The notes: generated by a model not told the origin, from the sequence alone. A DNA stretch of 64,000 nt from Gammaproteobacteria bacterium MFB021 (GCA_000737985.1 JNVT01000071.1:62001-126000), one strand, 5' to 3'. Positions 53,747-62,422 are shown, counted from the first letter of the stretch. Made by a program: numbers and translations.

Positions 53747-53798
53747 CATGTCACAGCGGCACGTCACAGCTACATGTCACAACTACATGTCACAACTA
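53747..53798. repeat. Four 13-bp tandem repeats upstream of the SOD-like gene
   Basis: Units are CATGTCACAGCGG (53747), CACGTCACAGCTA (53760), CATGTCACAACTA (53773) and CATGTCACAACTA (53786-53798); the last two are identical. The array ends 42 nt before the SOD-like ATG. It lies in the 306-nt divergent gap to the coiled-coil gene; nothing else is recognised there. Confidence 0.85.
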
Positions 53799-53840
53799 CA
53801 CGACTGCCCACCCACACGCTTCAACGCGACCAGGAGCCCC

Positions 53841-54446
53841 ATGCCAACGACAGCGACGCCAGACGTCCGATTCGAACTCCCCGCGCTCCCCTTCGAGCGC
53901 CACTCGCTGGAACCGGCGCTGTCAAGGGCACAGATCGATCTGCTCTATAGCCACTACCACCGTCAGCAGTTGACGACGCTGAATGCGGCCCTGGCCGCCG
54001 ACGACCCGCGCTCGCTGGCGACGCTTGCCGCCGAAGGCCCCGCGCAGCTGCGCCCGGCGGCGGCCCAGGCCTGGGGGATGACGCTGTTCTGGCACGGTTT
54101 GGCGGCGCGCCCGGCAGCCCCCGAGACGGCATTGACTGCTCGCTTGGCACATGACTTCGGTGACTGGGAGCGGTTCGCATCGACCTGGCGAGCGCGCGTG
54201 GTCGCGTCCGCACCGGGAGGCTTCAGCTGGCTGGGGCTGGCCTCGGACGAGACCCTGACACTGAGGGAGACGCCTGAAGGCGAACTGCCCTCGGGGATCA
54301 AGCCGCTGCTGGCCATTGCCCTGTGTGAGGAGGCCTATCGCATCGACTTCGGCGACGACCGCAGCGCCTACTTCACGGCGCTGTGGTCGCGGCTCAACTG
54401 GGAGACGCTCACGCTGCTGCTCGATCTGTCGCGCGTGAGCCCTTAG
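53841..54446 (+). CDS. Superoxide-dismutase-fold protein with all metal ligands replaced
   Basis: A 201-residue Fe/Mn SOD homologue over its whole length: FELPALPF at the start, GGFSWLGL and NWETL at conserved positions. Aligned to E. coli SodB, ligand His26 is Leu35, His73 is Met80 (in AWGMTLFW for VWNHTFYW), Asp156 is Ala160 and His160 is Glu164 (IALCEEAYRID for VDVWEHAYYID). No dismutase activity is therefore expected. AGGAG 5 nt before the ATG, an intact frame and a normal length show that it is expressed rather than decayed. Function unknown; SOD folds without metal also serve as structural proteins, for example in mitochondrial ribosomes. Confidence 0.82.
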   Translation: MPTTATPDVRFELPALPFERHSLEPALSRAQIDLLYSHYHRQQLTTLNAALAADDPRSLATLAAEGPAQLRPAAAQAWGMTLFWHGLAARPAAPETALTARLAHDFGDWERFASTWRARVVASAPGGFSWLGLASDETLTLRETPEGELPSGIKPLLAIALCEEAYRIDFGDDRSAYFTALWSRLNWETLTLLLDLSRVSP

Positions 54447-54467
54447 GCCACGCCATACGTCGACTGA

Positions 54468-54490
54468 GACCACCGCCATCGGCGGTGGTC
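54468..54490. terminator. Perfect hairpin between convergent genes
   Basis: GACCACCGCC (54468-54477) pairs with GGCGGTGGTC (54481-54490), loop ATC. It lies between the SOD-like stop (54446) and the UDP-sugar dehydrogenase-like stop (54498). There is no T-run, so terminator activity is uncertain, though the position favours it. Confidence 0.55.
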
Positions 54491-54497
54491 AGGGCGG

Positions 54498-55778
54498 TCA
54501 GGCGCGGCGGCCGATACCGCGATAGACGAAACCGCGGGAAGCCACGTAGGTGGGATCGAAGATATTGCGCCCGTCGAGGATCAGCGGCGTCTTCAACGCC
54601 TGCAGCAGACGGCGCCAGTCCGGGTTCCAGTAGCACTTCCACTCGGTGACCAGCATCAGCGCATCGGCCCCTTCGCAGGCGGCGTAGAAATCGCCCTCGA
54701 CGAGTTCGAGCTGCGGATGCGCCGGATAGAGCTCCGCCAGCGCGTGGAGTGCCGCCGGGTCGTGGAGCTTGACCTTGACGCCCTGGGCCCACAGCGCCTC
54801 GAGGATGGTCAGCACCGGTGCCTGGTCGATACGCGCCGTGCCCGGCTTGAAGGCCGCACCCCAGATGGCGATCGTGCGCCCTTCCAGCTCGCCCTGGAAG
54901 TGATTCCACAGCTTGCGGAACAGCGTTTCCTTCTTGCTCTCGTTGATGTCGAGCACGTGCTCGAGCAGATGCGACTCGCGTCCGGTGGAGTGCTGCACAT
55001 CGGCCAGCCGCATCAGGTCGCGGGAGAAGTTGGGGCCGCCGAAGCCGCAGCCGGGATAGAGATACTCGAAACCGATACGGGTATCCGCGCCCATGCCCTG
55101 GCGCACGTACTCGACGTCGACCCCCAGGGAGTCGGCGAGCCCCGCCAGCTCGTTCATGAAGCTGATACGTGTAGCCAGCATGCCGTTGATCGCCAGCTTG
55201 GTCAGCTCGGCGGCCTTGCGCGGCATCAGCTGATAGACCTCGTGGCGCCGGCTGAAGGCGCGCAGCAGCTCACGAATCTGCTGGGTCGCCCACTCGTCCT
55301 CGCTACCCAGCAGCCAGTGTGCCGGGCGAGTGAAGGTGTCCCAGGCGCGCCCCTCCTCGAGCCGATCCGGCAGCGCCACGGCGATCTGGCTGGCGTGGCC
55401 CAGCTGTGCCTCCAGCTTTTCGGTCTGCCCCACGGGGAAGGTCGAGTTGTTGACGATCACCAAGGGCGTCGTCTGCCGCCCCGGCACCTCCTCGACATAG
55501 CGCTCGGCGGCCTCGCGCTGATCCGGCGACAGCGCCAGCCAGTGCACCTCGGCATCGCTCTCCGGACCTACCCGGTCGACGATGGCGAGCTGCCCCGAGG
55601 CCTCGCCGGCGAGAATCTGATCCTTCAAGCCCGGCTCGCTGATCAGCCAGTCCGCCCGGGAGAGGCTCTCCCAGGGAAAGTCGGCGTGGGGCATCCAGGT
55701 CACCTGGTGCCCTACCGAGCAGAGTGCCGCAGCGGCGGTGGCCGCTGCCAGTTCGCTACCGTGTACGACCACCCGCAT
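54498..55778 (-). CDS. UDP-glucose/GDP-mannose dehydrogenase-family protein lacking the catalytic Cys
   Basis: A 426-residue homologue of UDP-glucose 6-dehydrogenase, which normally makes UDP-glucuronate from UDP-glucose. The C-terminal part is conserved: AELTKLAINGMLATRISFMNE (Lys194, Asn198), SLGVDVEYVRQGMGADTRIG, and IAIWGAAFKPGT. Two key sites differ. The NAD-binding GxGxxG loop reads GSELAA at residues 7-12. In the catalytic loop, the usual GGSCFPKD is GGPNFSRD (residues 247-254), so the nucleophilic Cys is Asn250, while Asp254 is kept; a Cys lies at 244. It is 4 nt downstream of galU, so it belongs to the UDP-sugar context. Probably inactive or altered (inference). Confidence 0.8.
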   Translation of the reverse strand: MRVVVHGSELAAATAAAALCSVGHQVTWMPHADFPWESLSRADWLISEPGLKDQILAGEASGQLAIVDRVGPESDAEVHWLALSPDQREAAERYVEEVPGRQTTPLVIVNNSTFPVGQTEKLEAQLGHASQIAVALPDRLEEGRAWDTFTRPAHWLLGSEDEWATQQIRELLRAFSRRHEVYQLMPRKAAELTKLAINGMLATRISFMNELAGLADSLGVDVEYVRQGMGADTRIGFEYLYPGCGFGGPNFSRDLMRLADVQHSTGRESHLLEHVLDINESKKETLFRKLWNHFQGELEGRTIAIWGAAFKPGTARIDQAPVLTILEALWAQGVKVKLHDPAALHALAELYPAHPQLELVEGDFYAACEGADALMLVTEWKCYWNPDWRRLLQALKTPLILDGRNIFDPTYVASRGFVYRGIGRRA

Positions 55779-55782
55779 GGCG

Positions 55783-56670
55783 TTATTCCTCGGCTGCGTA
55801 TTGCTTGACCAATTCGCGGAAACCCTCGCCCAGTGTCGGGTGCTTGCGCCCCAGCGCCAGGGTGGCTTCCAGATAGCCCAGTTGACTGCCGCAGTCGTAG
55901 GTCTGGCCCTGCATGCGGTAGGCCTCGGCACCGGACTCACGGCGCAGCGCCTCGATGGCGTCGGTCAACTGGATCTCGTTGCCGGCACCCGGCCGGGTCT
56001 CGGCCAGCAGCGGGAAGATCTCGCCGGGCAGCAGATAGCGGCCGATCACCGCCAGCGTCGACGGCGCCTCCTCGACCTTGGGCTTCTCGACCACGCCGGT
56101 CAGCGGCGCGCTCTGCCCGGCGACCGGTTCGTCACTCTCGAGCGCGACGATGCCGTACTTGTAGGTCAGCTCGTGGGGTACGGTCTCGACCATGATCTGC
56201 GCCTTGCCGCTCGCCTCATAGGCCGCGATCATTCCGGCCAGATCGTTCTGCGGCGCATTGTCGTCGTCGATCAGCACGTCCGGCAGCAGCACTGCGAAAG
56301 GCTCGTCGCCGACCACCGGGCGCGCGCACAGGATGGCGTGGCCCAGGCCGAGCGCTTCCGGCTGGCGCACGCTGATGATATTGACGTCGTCGGGGATGAT
56401 GTTGCGCAGCTCGTCGAGCAGCGCCTGCTTGCCCTTGGCCTCGAGCTGGGTCTCGAGCTCGAAATGCTTGTCGAAGTGGTTCTCGATGGCGCTCTTGGAC
56501 GAGTGGGTGACGAGCACGATCTCCTTGATCCCCGCCTTGACCGCCTCGCTCACCACGTACTGGATCACCGGCTTGTCGACGATGGTGATCATCTCCTTGG
56601 GGATCGCCTTGGACGCCGGGAGGCAGCGGGTGCCGAAGCCGGCAACGGGCAATACAGCCTTGCGAATCAT
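55783..56670 (-). CDS. galU: UTP-glucose-1-phosphate uridylyltransferase
   Basis: A 295-residue GalU that makes UDP-glucose for envelope polysaccharides and trehalose. It starts RKAVLPVAGFGTRCLPASK, the nucleotidyl-transfer motif with catalytic Arg and Lys (in other GalU GxGTRxLPxTK). KPVIQYVVSEAVKAGI, the LGLGHAILCARPVVGDEPFA stretch, and EKPKVEEAPSTLAVIGRYLL follow. Length is normal. AAGGA lies 8 nt before the ATG. The next gene in the operon is the UDP-sugar dehydrogenase homologue, 4 nt away. Confidence 0.95.
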   Translation of the reverse strand: MIRKAVLPVAGFGTRCLPASKAIPKEMITIVDKPVIQYVVSEAVKAGIKEIVLVTHSSKSAIENHFDKHFELETQLEAKGKQALLDELRNIIPDDVNIISVRQPEALGLGHAILCARPVVGDEPFAVLLPDVLIDDDNAPQNDLAGMIAAYEASGKAQIMVETVPHELTYKYGIVALESDEPVAGQSAPLTGVVEKPKVEEAPSTLAVIGRYLLPGEIFPLLAETRPGAGNEIQLTDAIEALRRESGAEAYRMQGQTYDCGSQLGYLEATLALGRKHPTLGEGFRELVKQYAAEE

Positions 56671-57014
56671 CGTGTTATTCCTTCCCTTCCTGGGTGTGAT
56701 AGTTCATACGAACCCTGGCTTCGCGCCGCGTGCAAAAGCGTGTCGATCGCTATCGGGTCGTCTGACCCCTGTCGCCGTAGCTTAACGGCGCAGGCGCCGA
56801 AAGCACAGTCGCAGAATGTCGACACCCGGTGTCGCGTAACAGCGTCTTGCGAGCGAACGCCCTGGGGTTTTATCCCCGCATGGCGCCCAGCAACGTCTGC
56901 GTCCATAGTAGACTATGCCTCCAATTCGCCAGGCGCCGCCGCCAGGATGGCGGCGACGCCCATGCTGCCCCGGCCCGGGGCACTGTCAGTCTCTCGAGTG
57001 CAAGGAATCTCTGC
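56671..57014. other. Divergent intergenic region between galU and ubiG
   Basis: A 344-nt gap with no gene that I can support. It must hold both promoters; no box pair with good spacing stands out. GGCGCCGCCGCC and GGCGGCGACGCC flank a potential hairpin at about 56932-56959, upstream of ubiG. Otherwise I see nothing in it. Confidence 0.5.
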
Positions 57015-57785
57015 ATGGCACAATCGCAACACGACAACGTCGATCACGCCGAAATCGCCAAGTTCGACGCGCTGGCGAGCCGGTGGTGGGATCGAGAAGG
57101 CGACTTCAAGCCGCTGCACGATATCAACCCGCTGCGTCTGGGCTTCATCGATCGCCACGTGGCACTGGCCGGCAAGCGCGTGCTGGATGTCGGCTGCGGC
57201 GGCGGCATTCTCAGCGAGGCCATGGCCCAGCGCGGTGCCGATGTCGTCGGCATCGATCTCGGCGAAGCGCCGCTGGCGGTGGCACGCCTGCACCAGCAGG
57301 AGTCCGGGGTCGAGGTCGACTACCGCCACGCCAGCGTGGAGTCGATGGCCGAGGCCCATGCGGGCGAGTTCGACGTCGTCACCTGCCTCGAAATGCTCGA
57401 GCACGTGCCCGACCCGGGCGCCGTGGTGGAAGCCTGCGCCAAGCTGGTGAAGCCCGGCGGCCATCTCTTTTTCTCGACCATCAACCGCAATCCCAAGTCC
57501 TACGTCTTCGCCATCATCGGCGCCGAATACGTGCTCAGGCTGCTGCCGCGAGGCACCCACGATTACCACAAGCTGATCCGGCCCTCCGAACTCTCGGCGT
57601 GGTGCCGCGAGCATGGGCTGCGCCTGCGCGACCAGACCGGGCTCACCTACAACCCCTTCACCCGCCACTATCGCCTCGACCCGCACGACGTGTCGGTCAA
57701 CTACATGGTCCACGTCACACCCCAGTGGGGTGGCGGCGAAGCCAACGCAAGCGACGAAGCGCACAGCGGGGAGACGCCGGCATGA
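57015..57785 (+). CDS. ubiG: Ubiquinone biosynthesis O-methyltransferase UbiG
   Basis: A 256-residue SAM-dependent class I methyltransferase that performs both O-methylations of ubiquinone synthesis. Motif I is [15 protein letters not shown]; post-I is [11 protein letters not shown]; motif II is [16 protein letters not shown], and motif III is [15 protein letters not shown]-terminal [17 protein letters not shown] is UbiG-typical. The start at 57015 has AAGGA upstream; the longer frame has no similarity. It overlaps the next gene by ATGA. Quinone supply fits the nearby bo3 oxidase, though they are far apart. Confidence 0.95.
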   Translation: MAQSQHDNVDHAEIAKFDALASRWWDREGDFKPLHDINPLRLGFIDRHVALAGKRVLDVGCGGGILSEAMAQRGADVVGIDLGEAPLAVARLHQQESGVEVDYRHASVESMAEAHAGEFDVVTCLEMLEHVPDPGAVVEACAKLVKPGGHLFFSTINRNPKSYVFAIIGAEYVLRLLPRGTHDYHKLIRPSELSAWCREHGLRLRDQTGLTYNPFTRHYRLDPHDVSVNYMVHVTPQWGGGEANASDEAHSGETPA

Positions 57786-58447
57786 GCCAGCCGGCACTGC
57801 CCGCCGGCCTGCTGTTCGATCTCGACGGCACTCTGGTCGACACCGCGCCGGACCTGGCGGCGGCGACCAACCGCCTGCGAGACCACCACGGCCTGGCTCC
57901 CCTGCCCTATGACACCCTGCGTGCCCAGGTCTCCAACGGCGGCAGCGCCCTGGTCACCCTGGCCCTGGGGCTGTCGCTGGAGCATCCCGATCACGCCGCG
58001 GCGCGCGACTACCTGCTGGCACGCTACGGTGAGGCGGTGGCCGAGCACAGCCGCGTGTTCGACGGGCTGATGCCGCTGCTCGAAACGTGGCAGGCGAACG
58101 GGCGCCCCTGGGGAATCGTCACCAACAAGCCGCGCCGCTATGCCGCGCCGCTGGTGGAAGCGTTGGCGCTGAGCCCCGGTGTCCTGGTGTGCGCCGACGA
58201 TCTGCCGGTGCGCAAGCCCGACCCGGAGCCGCTGTGGTTCGCAGCCCGCGAGCTGGGCGTCGCCCCAGCGGATTGCTGGTATATCGGCGATCATCGTCGT
58301 GACATGGAAGCGGCCCGCCGCGCCGGCATGACCGCGGTTGCCGTGCGCTACGGCTATATCCCCGAAGGCGAGCCTACCGCCGACTGGCCGACGGATCGCT
58401 GGTTCGAGAGCGGCTCGGCGCTGGCCGCCGCCCTTGTCGAGGTATAG
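57782..58447 (+). CDS. mupP: HAD phosphatase, probable N-acetylmuramic acid 6-phosphate phosphatase
   Basis: A 221-residue HAD-IA phosphatase. Motif I is [14 protein letters not shown], motif II is VTNKP (Thr/Lys), and motifs III-IV are KPDPEPLW and [17 protein letters not shown]. The gph-like family includes phosphoglycolate phosphatase and MupP; the ubiG-mupP arrangement in Pseudomonas, with MupP recycling cell-wall MurNAc 6-phosphate, favours MupP here. The gene is coupled to ubiG by ATGA at 57782-57785 and ends in a terminator. Substrate was not testable from the sequence. Confidence 0.8.
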   Translation: MSQPALPAGLLFDLDGTLVDTAPDLAAATNRLRDHHGLAPLPYDTLRAQVSNGGSALVTLALGLSLEHPDHAAARDYLLARYGEAVAEHSRVFDGLMPLLETWQANGRPWGIVTNKPRRYAAPLVEALALSPGVLVCADDLPVRKPDPEPLWFAARELGVAPADCWYIGDHRRDMEAARRAGMTAVAVRYGYIPEGEPTADWPTDRWFESGSALAAALVEV

Positions 58448-58458
58448 TTGCTAGCGGC

Positions 58459-58494
58459 ACGCCGGCCACCCGCGATGCGGGAAGCCGGCGTTTT
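58459..58494 (+). terminator. Rho-independent terminator after mupP
   Basis: ACGCCGGC (58459-58466) pairs with GCCGGCGT (58484-58491) and an inner CCGC/GCGG stem forms within, followed by TTTT at 58491-58494. It lies 12 nt past the mupP stop and before the convergent TRAP operon. Confidence 0.75.
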
Positions 58495-58522
58495 GCACTC
58501 ACCTCGACTCCGCGAGCCGACC

Positions 58523-59539
58523 TCAGCTCTGGGTTTCTGCGCCAGACTGCGCCTGGCCGGAGGCCTGCTGAATGGCGTCGATCATCGCCTCGCCGTGCGC
58601 TTCGATGAACTTGTCCCACACCGGCTTCACCGCCTGCTGGAAGGCTGCGGTATCGACGTCCCGGTTCACCTGCATGCCCTTCTGCTCGAGCTCGCGGACC
58701 ATCGATTCGCTGCGCTGGATGTTCATCTCTCGCTGCATGCGGGTGGCGTCTGCCGCCGCCTTGCGCACGATCTGCTGCTGCGCCGGGGTCAGGCCGTCGA
58801 AACGCTGCTTGTTCATCACCAGCGTCAGCGCGGCATAGGCGTGATTGGTGAGCGACAGATACTTCTGCACCTCATTGAAGTTGAACGACACCACGATCCC
58901 CAGCGGGTGATCCTGGGCGTCGACCACGCCGGTTTCGAGCGCGGTGTAGAGCTCGTTGACCGGAATCTGCTGCGGGTTGGCGCCGAGCAGTTCGAACATG
59001 TCGTTGAGCGCGATGGAGTTGTTGACGCGCATGCGCAGGCCCTCGAGATCCTTGGGTTCACGGATCGGGCTGCGGTTGTTGGTCATTTCGCGAAACCCGT
59101 TCTCGGGGAACGCCAGCCCCTCGAGACCGAACTCGCCGAGCTTGGCCATCACCTGCTGCCCCGGTTTGCCATCCAGCGCGCGGTAGGCGGCCTCATGATC
59201 CGGGAACATGAACGGCAGCGTAAACGCCGCCGCTTCCGGCACCAGGCCGGTGAAGTTGTTGAGCCCCGAGAGGGTGATATCGATGATCCCCGAACGGGTG
59301 CCGTCGATCATCTGGGCATCGTTGCCGAGCTGACCGTTGGGAAATATCTGTACCTGCAGCTCGCCGTCGCTCTCGCGCTCGACCTCCTTCTTGAAGGCTT
59401 CGGCCAGCACCTGCTGCAGGTCGCTCTGCGGCGCGGGATGAGCAAAACGCAGCGTGGTGGCTGCGGTGGCGGTGGTCGACAGCAGCGCCAGACCGCACAG
59501 CATGGATGCCATTCCCAGCAGTTTCTTGTTCATTGTCAT
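58523..59539 (-). CDS. TRAP transporter periplasmic solute-binding protein (DctP)
   Basis: A 338-residue DctP-family receptor that captures an organic acid for the DctQM membrane pair. A Sec signal peptide runs about residues 1-28 (ATA before ATTLRFAHP). FAHPAPQSDLQ starts the mature fold, and EGLRMRVNNS carries the Arg that binds the substrate carboxylate, followed by PVNELYTALETGVVDAQD. AGGAG is 3 nt from the chosen ATG; the second ATG two codons on (59533) is at a better 9 nt. It is last in the dctQ-dctM-dctP order on this strand. Associated hydroxyacid dehydrogenases suggest a sugar acid or hydroxyacid ligand. Confidence 0.9.
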   Translation of the reverse strand: MTMNKKLLGMASMLCGLALLSTTATAATTLRFAHPAPQSDLQQVLAEAFKKEVERESDGELQVQIFPNGQLGNDAQMIDGTRSGIIDITLSGLNNFTGLVPEAAAFTLPFMFPDHEAAYRALDGKPGQQVMAKLGEFGLEGLAFPENGFREMTNNRSPIREPKDLEGLRMRVNNSIALNDMFELLGANPQQIPVNELYTALETGVVDAQDHPLGIVVSFNFNEVQKYLSLTNHAYAALTLVMNKQRFDGLTPAQQQIVRKAAADATRMQREMNIQRSESMVRELEQKGMQVNRDVDTAAFQQAVKPVWDKFIEAHGEAMIDAIQQASGQAQSGAETQS

Positions 59540-59556
59540 CGTCTCCTTGCTCTTGC

Positions 59557-60837
59557 CTAGCCGATCAGCCAATGCATCGGCACCGTGATGATCTGCGGCA
59601 CCAGCACGAACAGCGCCAGCAGACCGATATAGACCAGTACGAAGGGGTAGACGCCGCGCACGGCTTCGCTCATCGAGGTGTTGCCCACCCCGCAGACCAC
59701 GTTGAGCACAGTGCCCACCGGCGGCGTGATCAAGCCGATGCAGCAGTTGATCACGAACATCAGGCCGAAATAGATCGGGTCGATCCCGGCCTGGATCACC
59801 AGCGGCATGAACAGCGGCACCAGAATCAAAATCGCCGGGGCCAGATCCATGACCATGCCCACCAGCAGTACCACCAGCATGATCGCCGCCATCAGCAGGA
59901 TCGGATGCTCGACCAGCGGCCCGAGCATGGCGGCGAGCTGCTGCGGCAGCTGGGCGATGGTGATCACCCAGGAGGCGGCCATCGCCGCGCCTACCAGGAA
60001 CATCACCAGCGCCGTCGAGCGCCCGGCCCGGATCAGCACGCCGAGCAGCTTGCGCGGGCTCAGCTCACGGTAGACCAGCGCCGAGACCAGGATGGCGTAG
60101 ACCGCCGCGACCACCGCGGCTTCGGTCGGGGTGAACACGCCGAAGCGGATACCGACGATGATGATCAGCGGCAGCAGCAGCGCCCATACGCTTTCACGCA
60201 GCGCCTTGAGACGCTCGCCGCGGCTGGCGCGGGGCTGAGGGGCCAGATCCGAGCGGCGCATCATCACCCGCCAGGTGATCATCAGTGCCAGCCCCATGAA
60301 CAGCCCCGGCACGATGCCGCCGATGAACAGCTTGGCGATCGACAGGTTGCCCGCCACGCCGAGAATGATCAGCGGCAGCGACGGCGGGATGACCGGGGCG
60401 ATGATGCCGCCGGCGGCCAGCAGCCCCACCGAGCGCGAAGCCGGATAGCCGCTCTTGCGCATCATCGGATAGAGGATACTGACCAGCGCCGCCGCATCCG
60501 CCACCGCCGAGCCGGAAAGCCCGGCCAGCAGTAGCGACGTGAGGATGGCGACATAGCCGAGACCGCCGCGCCAGTGGCCGACCAGCGTCATCGCCAGGCG
60601 CACGATGCGGTCGGAGAGTCCACCGACCGCCATCACCTCGCCGGCGACCATGAAGAATGGAATCGCCAGCAGGGCGAAGTTATCGACGCCGTTGATCAGC
60701 GACTGGGCCAGAATGTCGGCGCTGAACAGCCCCATGTGCAGCATCAGCGCCACCGCCGCCGCGAGCAGCGCGAACGCCACCGGCAGGCGCAGCAGGATGG
60801 TGCCGATCAGCACTGCCAGAAAAAGCCCCAGCGTCAT
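59557..60837 (-). CDS. TRAP transporter large permease (DctM)
   Basis: A 426-residue membrane protein with about 11-12 helices, the transport channel of the TRAP system. GLSGSAVADAAALVSILYP is the conserved DctM signature, and CIGLITPPVGTVLNVVCGVG is the C-terminal one. Its ATG overlaps the dctQ stop by ATGA (60834-60837). Family members use a sodium gradient, well suited to a halophile. It is followed by the binding-protein gene. Confidence 0.93.
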   Translation of the reverse strand: MTLGLFLAVLIGTILLRLPVAFALLAAAVALMLHMGLFSADILAQSLINGVDNFALLAIPFFMVAGEVMAVGGLSDRIVRLAMTLVGHWRGGLGYVAILTSLLLAGLSGSAVADAAALVSILYPMMRKSGYPASRSVGLLAAGGIIAPVIPPSLPLIILGVAGNLSIAKLFIGGIVPGLFMGLALMITWRVMMRRSDLAPQPRASRGERLKALRESVWALLLPLIIIVGIRFGVFTPTEAAVVAAVYAILVSALVYRELSPRKLLGVLIRAGRSTALVMFLVGAAMAASWVITIAQLPQQLAAMLGPLVEHPILLMAAIMLVVLLVGMVMDLAPAILILVPLFMPLVIQAGIDPIYFGLMFVINCCIGLITPPVGTVLNVVCGVGNTSMSEAVRGVYPFVLVYIGLLALFVLVPQIITVPMHWLIG

Positions 60838-61361
60838 GGCCGTGTCTCCTCGGCGGTGTCAGCGTGATGAGATGTCTCCGGCCCACCCGGTGCCTCCGGC
60901 GCGCCGGCCCCCCCGGGCAGTACGGCGCCGAGGGCCGCGGTCACGCTCATCAGCGCCCCCGACACCACGCCGGCGAGATAGAACAGCGCGGTGGGCAGCC
61001 CGGTGAGCGGCGAGATGTTGTGCCAGTTGGCCAGGGTCTGGCGCCAGCAGCCGACCAGCAGCATCAGCGAGGCGACCAGGATCGCCAGCCAAGCAAGCCG
61101 CCCGATGATGCTGCGCAGCCCCCGCGGCAGACGGTCGAACAGCTCCGACACCGCCAGATGCTCGCCCTCCTTGAGGCACAGCGAGGCGCCGAGCATCACG
61201 ATCCAGACGAAGCCCAGCCGCGACAGCTCGATCCCCGAGCGCAACCCCGAGGCGAAGCCGTAGCGCAGCACCACGTTGACGAAGACCAGCACCATGGTGA
61301 GTAACATCAACAGCGCGATGATCCATTCGATACCGCGCCAGAACGCTTTCAGTGTCGTCAT
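60834..61361 (-). CDS. TRAP transporter small permease (DctQ)
   Basis: A 175-residue, four-helix DctQ partner of DctM. Helix 1 lies in WIIALLMLLTMVLVFVNVVL, then ELSRLGFVWIVMLGASLCLKEGEHLAV, the conserved ELSRLxFVWxxxLG block. The C-terminal tail after residue ~150 is Gly/Pro-rich. GGAGGAG precedes the ATG at 61361. It follows the hydroxyisobutyrate dehydrogenase-like gene by 39 nt and overlaps dctM. Confidence 0.9.
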   Translation of the reverse strand: MTTLKAFWRGIEWIIALLMLLTMVLVFVNVVLRYGFASGLRSGIELSRLGFVWIVMLGASLCLKEGEHLAVSELFDRLPRGLRSIIGRLAWLAILVASLMLLVGCWRQTLANWHNISPLTGLPTALFYLAGVVSGALMSVTAALGAVLPGGAGAPEAPGGPETSHHADTAEETRP

Positions 61362-61400
61362 CTCGGCTCCTCCCGCCGCGCCCGAGCGCGGCACTCGCAC

Positions 61401-62375
61401 TCAGGGCAAGCGATCCAGTTCATCGATGTAGCGCTGGGTGACGCACAGATCCTGATCCCCCAGACCACGCGCGCCGAGGTCGTCGAACAGGCGTGAGAGC
61501 GTCGCCAGCTGCGGCGTCATCACCCCGCCGCGGGCCGCCTCGTCGCGCGCGAAGGCGAGATCCTTGATCATGTAGCGGGCTACGCCCGTGGGGGTGTAGT
61601 CCTTGTCGATCAGGCGCTGCTTGCGCGCTTCCAGCAGGCGCCCGCCGGCATAGCCGCCGCCCAGACACTCGAGCAGCGAGGCGACATCGAGCCCGGCGCG
61701 TTCGGCGATCACCGTCGCCTCCGACAGCGCCACCATGGTCGAGGCCACCACCATCTGGTTGCACGCCTTGGCCACCTCGCCCGCCCCCAGCGGGCCCAGA
61801 TGCAAAGGCGTGCCCATGCTCGCCAGCAGCGGCCGCGCCGCTTCGAAGAGCGCCACCTCGCCGCCGACCATGATCGACAATCGCCCAGCGTCGGCGCCAT
61901 CGGTACCCCCGGAGAGCGGCGCGTCGAGCAGGCGGATACGCCCCGCGCTCGCCGACTCGAGTTCGGCGGCCAGCTCGCGCACGCCCTGGGGCGACGAGGT
62001 GGAGCAGATCACGATCAGCAGCGCCTCGCCGGCACCGGCGACGATGCCCTGATCGCCCCACAGCAGCTCGCGCAGCGGGTCGAGATCGGGCAGCACCGTG
62101 ATCAGCACGTCGCTGGCGGCAGCCAGCGCCCGCGGCGTCTCCGCCAGTTGGGCGCCGGCAGTGATCAGCGGCGCCAGCTTGTCGGGCGAGCGCCCATACA
62201 CGCTCACCTGCGCCGCCACCCCGGCGGCCAGCAGATTGCGCGCCATGGGCATGCCCATGTTGCCCAGGCCGAGCATGCCGACCCGGCGCTTGTCGGGCCG
62301 GGCGAAGGCGGCCTCGAAGCTCGCCGCGGTGTCACTGAGAGCGTCAGCGGCAGCGGAATCGGTGGAAGACGGCAT
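61401..62375 (-). CDS. 3-hydroxyisobutyrate dehydrogenase-family (beta-hydroxyacid) dehydrogenase
   Basis: A 324-residue NAD(P)-dependent enzyme. It has a 30-residue leader, then the Rossmann loop MLGLGNMGMPMARNLLAAG, LDAPLSGGTDGADAGRLSIM (substrate loop) and the catalytic Lys in GAGEVAKACNQMVVAST. Relatives oxidise 3-hydroxyisobutyrate, tartronate semialdehyde, L-threonate or 2-hydroxymethylglutarate, and the exact substrate is not decided by these motifs. GAGGAG precedes the ATG. It is transcribed with the TRAP genes (39 nt to dctQ) and follows the IclR gene. Confidence 0.85.
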   Translation of the reverse strand: MPSSTDSAAADALSDTAASFEAAFARPDKRRVGMLGLGNMGMPMARNLLAAGVAAQVSVYGRSPDKLAPLITAGAQLAETPRALAAASDVLITVLPDLDPLRELLWGDQGIVAGAGEALLIVICSTSSPQGVRELAAELESASAGRIRLLDAPLSGGTDGADAGRLSIMVGGEVALFEAARPLLASMGTPLHLGPLGAGEVAKACNQMVVASTMVALSEATVIAERAGLDVASLLECLGGGYAGGRLLEARKQRLIDKDYTPTGVARYMIKDLAFARDEAARGGVMTPQLATLSRLFDDLGARGLGDQDLCVTQRYIDELDRLP

Positions 62376-62422
62376 GGTGTTGACTCCTCGAACAGTGAAT
62401 GGCTCGACCCAGCGAAGACTGC

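Noticed and set aside
53747-53798. CRISPR-like repeat array
   Set aside because: Units are 13 bp, contiguous with no spacers, and no cas genes are near.
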